Assembly: GCA_020746105.1 (NCBI GenBank)
Contig: CM036630.1
Location: forward strand, 9,591,840-9,655,839
From: Trogon surrucura
Lineage: Eukaryota > Chordata > Aves > Trogoniformes > Trogonidae
Length of the DNA stretch: 64,000 nt
Direction: 5' to 3'
The notes below the pieces were generated by a model. The model had not been told where the DNA came from. It ran no database searches and saw only the letters and a list, made by a program, of their open reading frames with translations. Of the stretch, positions 51,081 to 61,268 are shown one piece after another. Position numbers and translations under genes: made by a program. The stretch's first letter is position 1; every line of letters starts with the position of its first letter.

Positions 51081-51136
51081 TCGTAGGATCGAGCAGTAGT
51101 GTGAGCATTCGTAGGATCGAGCAGTAGTGTGAGCAT
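51081..51136. repeat. perfect 28-bp tandem duplication
   Basis: Two identical 28-base units, 51,081-51,108 and 51,109-51,136, lie head to tail with no mismatch. Each contains GGATCGAGCAGTAGTGTGAG. Identity suggests a recent duplication or an assembly artefact. Confidence 0.97.
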
Positions 51137-54100
51137 TTCACAAATGCCTTTAAATGGGAAGCATTTAATTGTTTGGGGATTTTAGGGAGATGAGCTGCCT
51201 TCATGGTTATTAACACGGACAGCCCTGTTGCAACAAGGCCATTGCAGGCAGGTGAAGGCTGAACAATGCTGTGCGAGAGGCTCCGACGTGTGAGGAGAGA
51301 GCAAGCACACCCAGGTTTGAAGGACAGAGACGCTGATGACTTCAAAAGGGAAGAGGACGCTGTGGGGAAGGTGTGCCGAGGTCTGGATTCTGGGGTTTTT
51401 ATCTGTGACTAAATGCATTTCACAGTAGAGTTAGAGTAAGCTGTGCTGTGCAGCCCCAGCAGTGCAATGGGAATTTGTCAGACTTGGGAAAATAAGCAAG
51501 AGAGGGGAATTTTCTGTTGCCTCTTCTCCTAGGTAATTTCCCCACCTCAGGGCTTAGTGCAAGGTGCTGACTTGCAAATGACACATCATTAGGAAGCCAG
51601 CCCAGAGCTGCAAAGCATTGCTGGGAAAGTGGTCAGGAGAGAGGAGGAAGCTGACTCTTGGACCTGGTTCCTCCTGGTGTGAGACCTGCTCTGAAGACGT
51701 CTTGATTTAATTCCCTCAAGTTGGTTCTCGGATGGTGCGAATAAAGCTGCTGACAGTGACTGAAATGGGATTTGACACTGGAGAACCTGTTAGGCTCGGT
51801 AAATGTAGGTCTGTTGGGAAGCTTCAAAGGGTTGTATTTTAAGCCACTTTTTCTCCATCATCATCAATTTTGTATTTTTGAATCTCTGGTAGCTGTAGTT
51901 TTTATGATGAATGAGCAGAAGTTGACAATAAAGCCACAGAGAATGAAATGCAAGAAAAGTCAGAGCTAATTATATTAAAAATTCTGCAGCTGTGTTTTTC
52001 CTGATTCCTTGTATGAAAACCAGGTATCTGAGAAATGGTCTCAATGAGTTGTGCACCACGTTTAAAGATGGTCTGGCTTTTCCGATAAAATATGAACTAT
52101 TTGAAAGATTTATAAGCATCAGAAATCCTGCGGAACGTTTTAGTACTTAGACAGCAGGAAACCACTTGGTGATATTTTTAAAACGGGTATTTACTCAAGT
52201 AATTGGTTACTTTTTATGTGGAATAAGAAAACCTGGTGCAGCTATATTGGACTTGACATAAAAGAGAGGTATGTAATTTGTGAGCAAAACAGGGTGGAAT
52301 GTACACGTTGTACCTGGGGAGGTATTTCGAGAAAGACAACTCCTTGAGACAAAAAGCCAAAACAACAGACACGCTAGGTTACATGCCAGAATTGTTTATT
52401 CCCCAGTTAATCAGCTGTGTAATAAGTGTCCAGAAACAAGCCCAGGTAGTTTAAGTTTCAAACTTTGCAAGCTTTGTGGCCTTCATAAAATGGATTACAT
52501 GGAAGTTGGACGAAAAACACATGTTTCTGAGAACATTTTGGTTCGAATAATAATAAAAAAAGAAGTGGCAGTGTCAGTGCCAGCAATTTACTACAGAATA
52601 TCTGAACCAGATGCTGTTAAACTATAATTCCAAACGATTTGCCAGAATTATGTATTTACTTTATTCTTTAAGTTAAACTAAAGATATGCATGGTTTTTAT
52701 TACTTGTGGATATAAACAAAAATGTGATGTGATTACAACTAGCATAAGGCAGATAATGCTGAACAGTTATGATATCTGTGACTACTGCGCTAGCTAAAGA
52801 AAAATGGAAGCTCTGTTGGTAATTATGTGTGAAAGGGTCGTCAAAATGTAGCTGTTCAGGTTGAGATATATCAGACTGCAGTCTGCTTAGTCACCAGATA
52901 AAAGCATTGGCCAAAAGCATCCATTTCTCCCCTTTTCTCACAGTAGTACTTTTTTTTTTTCTCTTTGCCTGAGAGAATGGGGAAGAGATCTGCAAGACAT
53001 GCTGAGTTACATTCATAACTAAAATAATACATAGAAAGGACTCTTATTAGGAGATATTTGTAGGCAATCTCTGACTTGCCAGTTCTTATTCAGATGAACT
53101 GCTATCTGATGGTTGGAAAGACAGACACTGATGTCAAAATTGCCATCTTGAGAGGACAGAGTGAGTTTTAGCAGTTTTATGACATTTCATGTAATTCAGG
53201 TTATGAAGGGTTCTAGCTGGCACTCCCAGAAGCTGAAACAATCTTTACCTACTGTCAAGAGGCTCTCAGAAAACCTCAAATAATTTCCTTGAGTGAAGTG
53301 GCTACCTCAGTCAGCTGCGGCTTGACGCAGACAAGTGCTGAACATCCTGTAACACCCCTATTCCCAGGTCAGACTCCAAACCAGCAGGGAGAAAAACACA
53401 TCAGAAACTAGAGAAGAGAGTTTCGAGAAGCAGCTTTGATTCAGAGAATTGTTCAGCAAAGTCACCAAAACCGAATCCCCCTGTGTGTTATAAAGAAAAG
53501 AAGAATCTGCAAAAGATTTGCAGTGGAGTTTCTGGTTTCATCCAGACAACGGCCTGCTGGGACACAGCGAGGGCTGCAGTGACAGATCCGGCTCGGAGGA
53601 ACACGGAAACCGTGACAGCTCTTCTGCAGAAATACTGCCTGATTTGGGGAAATACATGATTTCGTAGAAAGCAAAAAGAGTTATCTAGGCCTCCTGTGTG
53701 AAGACCACCTGGTATATAAAGTGTCTTTTTCTGTTATGTGATTCGAGGTTAACACGTGCTTTGTTATGGGCAGGATTAAAACCGAGAGGTGAGCGGGATT
53801 CCACCTGCAACACAAAATGATTTTGCGTTTTTGAACCCACCAAATCAGTACCTGTAGCTGTAGCAGTAGCTGTAGGAGAGATGAGAATTACCACTACAAT
53901 ATTAATGCCAAAGCCCAATGTAAATAATTTAATTAAGTTTAAGAGTCACAGCTGACGTATTTATAGGACACACCCAGTTTATGTGTATTTACGATTCAGC
54001 TATGTGAGGCAGAAATTAAAGATGGGTAAGGTTTCCTAGTCCCAGGGTGTCCTTCTCCTTTGCGGCACCAGATTCTTTGCCTGTTCCTTGATTCCTCCTC

Positions 54101-54239
54101 CACTTCACCTCCTGAAGGAGCCACAAGTGATAGTTGCAATCTAAGTGGACATTGACATTTTTTTTTTGCTCTGGAAAAAATTATCTTGGCATTCCTGGCC
54201 GCCTCCAATTCATACTAACCCTGCCAGCTTGTGGCCAGG
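51137..54239. other. intergenic, no gene recognised
   Basis: Mixed to AT-rich DNA. It contains a 115-codon open frame at 52,280-52,627 with two CxxC pairs (CNKC, CKLC), which I could not assign to any family and which lacks splice or promoter support. Otherwise nothing specific. Confidence 0.5.
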
Positions 54240-54620
54240 CGAAAAAAAAATGCTGTCGCCCATTGTTCTAGGACTATCAGAAACCCAGGTCAGGTAACGG
54301 GACTGTAATTCCATGGGGCTCGCCAAGGAGGAAACATGCCAATGTAATTATAGTGGTAATTATAGCACTGTAGTCACCGCCCACAAAGTACGACTCTCTG
54401 CAGAGTGCAATGATTCCAGAATCAGAGTCCAAACAATATAATGCTATTAAATTGCGCTACCTGACAGTCCTGGCTCTCGGTTGGTTTGACCGCGGATTGA
54501 AAGTGAATCTTCCTTTCCTGCGAATGGCCACGCAGGTGCTGGCGAACACAAATCAAATGGATGGTTTGCCTGCCTTGCCTATGCTTTTTTTCCACTGATT
54601 CACTTCAGCCAACAGCTGAT
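54240..54620. promoter_or_regulatory. candidate developmental enhancer (SOX and paired homeodomain sites)
   Basis: A unique block with the look of a conserved vertebrate non-coding element, 6.2 kb upstream of the STC2 start. CCATTGTTCT at 54,260-54,269 is a near-ideal SOX site. The 9-base sequence TAATTATAG occurs twice, at 54,345-54,353 and 54,357-54,365, giving two homeodomain cores exactly 12 bases apart. Several TGATT and CAATC-like motifs follow. It has no coding capacity beyond a 62-codon frame. Function and target are inferred. Confidence 0.35.
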
Positions 54621-55319
54621 GCTGAAAGTAAGGGTCAGGTTTTGTTTTTACGTTGAACCCAAGAAATTCAATGCAATTTTGCAGAGCAGATAAAAGCAAT
54701 GAGACAGAAAAGCACCACTACAGTCTCGTCTTGGTCTCTCACTGGCTTTTCAAAACCACATTTTGCTTTGTGGCCTCTCCCTCTGCTTTGGTACTTCCCA
54801 ATGCAGATTAGACAAGAACTAACCCATAGGTCTAACTGTTTCCATGGCCTAACTACAATTGCTGTGTGGGACCTCTCATTGCACTCGTGTGGGATCTAGG
54901 CAGGTGCTCTAACACACAGCACAGCCTCTAAACCGTGTTGGCTTAGAAGTAGTTGCACTCATGGCCTACACGACAGTTTATGGATTTGTATTCTTCCTGT
55001 GGCATAACAAGAGCTGTGAGTTAAAATTCACATTAAAAAAAAGCTTTTCAGCGAATAATTCGTGGTCAAGGCCAGACAGTTGAGACTGAAAAGATCCCCC
55101 AAATCTTAACAGTTATGAGCAGGACTTGCAGTGATTCTGTAGAAAAACCAGGGCTCAGTGCAGCGAGCAGAGTTACAGAGCTGGGGTCCTGCTGCTTTGG
55201 GGCTGTGAGAAGAGCAGTTGCCAGTCTTGGAACAGGCAGCTCTCATGGGGTCTCCTGATTCCCCTGGGAACACTTGGGTGCAGGAGCCTTTCTCTGTGTA
55301 GGGCTGATACTAACACCTA
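54621..55319. other. intergenic, no gene recognised
   Basis: Ordinary mixed DNA between two candidate elements. Nothing specific is seen. Confidence 0.5.
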
Positions 55320-55450
55320 TTATTAGGTGCATGTTGCCTGCATTACCCATATTTGTATTTATTCGGAGCGTCATTGAATGTGCTTTTCTGATGCTTAATT
55401 AAGATTAGACTTTCACTCGCCATGGAAACCTTTTATTTTGCAGTGCTGTG
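55320..55450. promoter_or_regulatory. candidate element with RFX-like X-box
   Basis: The block contains TTAATTAA followed by CTCGCCATGGAAAC at 55,416-55,429, which matches the RFX X-box pattern (GTTGCCATGGAAAC) at 12 of 14 positions. It is unique, balanced sequence. A regulatory role is inferred. Confidence 0.25.
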
Positions 55451-56517
55451 GTGGTGGGTGCTCTGTCCTGTTGTTTACACATCGCCATGTGCTTCCTCTG
55501 GGGACGCTGTGCACAGGGTATCCACAAGCATGCACGCCTGCTTTCAGCGGGAGCTGACGCCAATGAAAACACATTCTTTGAAGAGATAGGTAATTACTTA
55601 AGGCTTTGTCTAATGTTATGGCAGGACCAATAGACTATTTGAACCAGTTGAGTATTTGTAATAATACATGGTTCAGAGCTGAATAAAAGGCTATAATTCT
55701 TTTGAGGAGTTCCGCTGACATAATAAACCACGAGTGCTCAGCTAGTCAGCAGAAAGCAAATATTGGATTATAGATGGGCGCATCAGCATGGGACCGTACG
55801 TGGTAGTTTCTCATGTCTCTAAAGGGATTATTTCTGAAGGTTTTTTCTTATTCTATATTACTTTAAATTTATAACACAAAATGGAAGAATTGCTGTATGC
55901 TGTTTTCTATAAGAAAAAAAACAACCTCAGAGATAATATTTGCTGTCTCCTGTATTCTAGTGTAATCAGGTTTTATTCTGGAAGCATGTCCCTGAATGGA
56001 ATTCAATTCTTCCACTCTTTCACCTGTCCAACTATAAATAAACTGTGGTGCTGAAGTACCATACAACTATACCTGCACATCTGTCTGGTTCCCCTGTGCT
56101 GGCTCTTCTCCACCTGCTTAAGAGTTTTGCCCATCTATGGACCGAGACTGGACCTTATATTTATTTAAATGCATTATTTAAATGTGTGTATGGGTTGGGT
56201 GAGTCCTTTCCTGGGGCTATTTCAGCTACACCCATTTTCATAGCCAGTAGTGGGTCCCATGTGCCAAATATTCTTTGATTTTTTGTTGATGTCATATTGC
56301 ATTTATAAGTAGTTAGGGAGCAATTCAAAATAGAGATGTGTTTATATAAATATTTATAAACATTTTTTTGATAGCCTCAGGAAACCAAGTCAATGACTGA
56401 GGAAATAAGTAGTCATGGAAAAAATCATAAGGGTATTGTTTATGAGAATATTATAGTCAGATGATAATAACAAGCAGAATGAATAAATCGGAGAGACAGA
56501 ATTGACATGACGGATAC
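55451..56517. other. intergenic, no gene recognised
   Basis: Mixed to AT-rich DNA. The part at 55,650-55,800 looks less random than its surroundings but carries no motif strong enough to name. Confidence 0.5.
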
Positions 56518-56541
56518 CATGTACTGAATTTTCAGTACATG
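56518..56541. repeat. 24-bp near-perfect palindrome
   Basis: An inverted repeat with 11-base arms (CATGTACTGAA and TTCAGTACATG) separated by two bases. The arms pair without mismatch. Confidence 0.95.
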
Positions 56542-59500
56542 TTGTTTTAGGATTCATGTTTCTTGAAAATCCGCAGGAATAAATTGGATTCTGGGTAACC
56601 AGTTCAGAGAGAGATAACTGGAGGGTGGAATGTGCAGAACAAGACCACAGACAGGGTGTCCATGGTCTTCTGTTGCCTCCCGGGACTCCTTTTCTCTCTG
56701 CCTTTTCAAATCTCCATGTTTAGTCAAGTTTCTATTCTGATAGTTGATGGCACATTGGCAAAGGTAAATGCTGCCCATGCTTTTGCATCTTTTTTCACCA
56801 GCAGCTTTGCTGGGTGCCCTCAGAGCATCTGTTGTGATTCGTCTGTGTGCAGGAAGGCTGGGGTTGGTTCTCCTCAGTTTTCTGTGACACGTGAGGTTTT
56901 TCATCCCAGGTGGAAAACAGGCTCTCCCTGCCTCGGATGTGTAGCAGCCACGCCAGGGGTGCAGAGGAGGAGCCTGGAGGAGGACCAGCTCCTGGGTGCG
57001 TGGCTGGTAACGTGGCTTCATGTCAACCAGTCTCACCCTTGGGTTGGGGAATGTGATGGAGAATGGGAAGAGCAGCCTTGGCACCGACTGCCTAGCTGCC
57101 AGAGCCTTTTTGGTAAACTGTTTGCAGGGCACAGACATTAGACCAGTATAAACTGTGCTGACGCCAACCTCAGCTTGGATGGCAGTAGGATGGGATTGCC
57201 AGATGATTTTTCAATAACAGCAACCGTCCTAACTAGTGACATGGTAATACTCATTTATAAGATTTACGGGCACACTCTATGTAATGATTCCAGCATATAC
57301 AAGCAGGACTGAACTTCTTTTTAGTCTCCTGAATAGAGGCAGCCATGTAATACATGCAGGAGCTTAGTTTCTTGTAGGAATAGCCAACACTGGCTGTCAC
57401 TGGAGGAACTGTTTACATCCGTCATTTCAACTGGTCCCATTAGGAGTTCTCGAAAGCAGCAAAGAAATTTCACTAGTGTTGAATCTAGGAGACCAGGTAG
57501 CCTACTATCTGTGTGGTGTTTCCATGCTCATCTACCCACTTGAGTAGTGTAGTCAGGCACGGGGATGTTTGTGTTTGGGTGTAGATTATCAGTGAGTATA
57601 AAGCTTGTATTGTCTTGGCTGGGCCCATCATTGTGGGCAGACTGTCTGACTACAGTGGGCTGAGTCCTGAGATCATACCAGCAATTCTTCTTCCACAGCC
57701 AGTCTCCCATTATAGGCTGCTGGAACACACTGGGCTATTTCCAAATTCTTTTCTGCATCTGTCTGGGAGGGTTACGGAGTTCCCTTTCTGTCAATGAATA
57801 TGTGTGGCAGTCTCAAATGTACTATGCGGGCCTAAACCTTTGGTTTTACATTTGCAAGGAATAAGCTGTTCAATTCCTCCATTGCTGGTTAAGATTGGTT
57901 AGGTACAAAAAACCACCGTGTACCCCCACCAGAGCACTCCTTGCAGAGAACAGTCCAGGATAGCCTTGGAGATGTATGGGTATACATGTCTGTCTATACT
58001 GTTTGTGTATACATTCCTCACTGTGTCCCTGGAAAGCAGCACTCAGTGCAGATGTCCTCAGCTGGCTAAGGAGCCCTGAGAGTAGATTCAAACTGGTCTT
58101 GTGACAGTCTTACGCAAGAACAAGTCAGGGAGCCCGAGTTGTACTTTGTGCATCAACAAACCTAAGAAAAGAGAGAGACTTGGGAGGCTCGAAGCAGCTG
58201 AGTTTGTGTGTGTTATCCACCCTGGAAAAAACAGGGGGAGTACAGGGAATGTAGCGCACCCCAGGGAACTCCAAACTTACTCCTCGTCTTCACATATAAC
58301 AACTTGCAGTTTAGTACTGGAATACTGATTTTGCTTTCAAAACCTTTCTAGATTTCTCAGGTGACACAATCAGTGTCTGCCAGTCATCTCAGCTGGTTCA
58401 AATGCAGATCAAAAGCTTCTTGAAAGTATTTTGGGGGAGATGAGATGAATTGGTGGTTTGAGATCAGCTTGAAGTCCTTTGAATTCAAATAAATGAGAGG
58501 GGGTTGATTTTAAGCAAATTTCACTGTGAAAAATGTATCGAGTATTCCTTTTTCAAATCAAAAATCTCTATTAATTAGCTGACACAATAGTTCTGTGCCT
58601 CTTTTGTGAAGTTTTGAGCAAAGCTGTACAATTTCTTGGAGCCTACAAAGAGCTCCATTTAAACTTTATCTCATTAAGTTGATTTGGAGTTTATTACTGT
58701 CCTACCAAGATCCCTCTGTGTTTTCAGGACACAAATGACATAGAGTGAAGATATTTTCACTTCTCAAATGTGTCATTCTCTTACGTATCTCTTGAACATT
58801 TATGGGCTTGAATGACATTCAGTGGACTAGACTATCACTGTTTTGCCTTGATGTTTGGGTGCTGTTGTACTATATCTAAAGTACAAACGTATTTCGTTCT
58901 TGATGTTTTATCTTGGGTATCTGCTATGTGGGGATAGCAGTGGATTTGTTTGTAAATGAAGGTTTCAATAGTCAGTGCATATGCCTAAGTATCTGTTGGC
59001 ATTTCTTACTGCTGCAGTTGGGTCCGCTGAGGGCAATTTAAGTAGTTGCCTCTGGCTGTGCTCCAGGATGTGATTTTGTTTCTCTTTCATTGCCATCTGA
59101 CCAGTGTGATGGTGACAGCATTTCTGGAGAGCTCTCTCTGGTTTAAATGCAATCTGGTTTTGGGTGACGGCTACATCCTAACTTCTTCATTTCTGGAGAA
59201 GGGGCCAGCATTTCACGAAAGCCCCTCTTCTCATTATGTCCTTTCTCATCTTTCCGCTGTCACATCTGCCAGCCTTTTAACTCACTGAGCTGTTTCAGAG
59301 CCAGTCTCTTCTCCTGTGACATGAGGTACACTGAACTCTGTCCCTGTGATGTGTCTTTCCACCAGATGCATTTGCTACTTGGTCATGTCTTTGGCCCAGC
59401 ATGAACTGATCCAGCAGCGAGCAGCGGATTCCCACCAGTCAGTAGAAATGGCATCAGTACATGGAGAATCCTTTGTGTCATGAGTGGGTTTCATGAACAG

Positions 59501-61213
59501 GTTTCACCACAATTTTACTCGGAACACTTATGGGTAGCAATTCATCTCTGTCATCTGTCACCTCTGTCAGGAATGGTGAGGAAACCATGAGTTGCCTCCA
59601 GAGTCAGCACTTGTTCATATTCCCATCCACTGGAAATGGAAAACAGTCCAGGAGAAAATGTATTAGCACAGTTACCAAAGAGATGAACTCACTCCAAACC
59701 AGCACCTTACTCAATTTATCTGCAGTTCACAGTGGTAAAAACAGATAGCTGAAGTGGAGGTCACTCCAACCCCAGAGCTCAAGAGACCACGATCATTTTA
59801 TTGAAAGTCCACCCCTTATAGACTCATAAACGTAACTCAGAGCTGGATTTCTCCTGGTGTAGCTGATAATTAATTTACTTCTTGCAGTTCCTATGTACAT
59901 CAGCCTTGCGTGTCCTCTGTGGGTCAGAGTTATATCAGCAATGAGGCTTTCAAGCTGACAGAGTCACACCTTCAGTGGCAGCCGCGGGTTTTGCCTGGGC
60001 CTTGGGAAGAGTTGCCGATGGTGACTCTGCTGCTTCAGCAACTTCTAGTTTTCCCCAGTGTGGTTTCCCTAAACTTGGGCAATCCTGTCACTGGTGACCT
60101 TTGCTTCTATGCTGCCTAGAAATGTCATCTGGCCTCAAACCCACATGGGAAATGGATGGTCTCCTCTGAGCTGTGGGACACCTACCACAAGCTTGCACTT
60201 GGGCCTCCTCCAGTTTTTGGCCAGTTCACTAACGATCCTTTCTGGAAGGGCTTTATTCTACACAGATGATAGGAATGGAAATTACATACAGATGGGAATT
60301 AACATCTGGTGATTTAACAAGACCCCTATTTCTTCTTCCCTGGGGAAATCTGTCTAATTTAGGTTCATTCCATACCTTCTTTTTCTTCACCAATGTAGAT
60401 TTTGAAGTTCTTTTGTTCAGCTGTTTATGACTTGACTTTTCACAGAAGCTTTTTTAATGGAGCCCTTGTAAGAAGAGGCATCTTTTCCCATTATGCATTT
60501 TGCATTCAGCTCAGTACAAGCCGCTTTCCAAATCCATCACTGGGCTGAAGTGCTCCATCAGGACCTACCAAACCAGTCTCCTCATTGCTCATTATGTGCC
60601 AGGTCCCTCTCCTCCCTCCCTCTGGCATTTCAAAATGTTTTCATTGTAGCTGTCTGCAAAACTAGAGTCCTTGCAGGGAAGAGAAAAAAAAATTACTAAT
60701 AGCTATTGCTGAAGCTTTTTGGTATAAGGACCTAAAATTTTTCATGAATACTGCAGTGGCTTCTCAGCAGCCCTCTAGTCCACACAGTTCCTGTCTGATG
60801 TGCTTTTGCAGACTTCAGCTGATCTGCACCCTCCTGCATGTCTTCACCAGTAGAGTAACTTTTTCCTAGCTGAAAGCCTTTGCCAGCTGTACTAATACTT
60901 GCTTATAAACTTGCCTACAGAGATTTCACAATTCCAGCAGGCAGGACTTTACTCTTAGCCCCTGCTTAAAGTGCAGCCTGAAATCCTGAACTTGGCCCTT
61001 TCTGAGAAGTAATTTCTTTCCCACTGCAAGCACACTGCAGGGAATGTTCATTCCCCATTTCTCCATGTAAACCAGGCAGTCTTCTACGAATTTGAGCTAA
61101 AAAAAAAAGTTTGTTTTTTTCCTTGCAGTGAAATAAAAAAATTCCTTCGCAACACATTTCCATCTTATTAGAAGAGGTTATTTTTGTAGTGATTTGCATC
61201 TTGGGGGTAAGGT
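56542..61213. other. intergenic, no gene recognised
   Basis: Mixed-composition DNA. The longest open frames outside the GC islands lie at 56,554-57,138 (minus, 194 codons) and 56,632-57,141 (plus, 169 codons). They overlap on opposite strands and match nothing I know. No RNA gene or mobile element was recognised. Confidence 0.45.
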
Positions 61214-61268
61214 GGGCAAAGTTTGGTAATGGATCAGCGTTAACCGGGCCAAGTTTGGCAATGGATCA
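61214..61268. repeat. imperfect 23-bp direct repeat, 32-bp period
   Basis: A 23-base motif containing AAGTTTGG and AATGGATCA occurs at 61,214-61,236 and again at 61,246-61,268 with two differences and a nine-base spacer. Confidence 0.9.
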
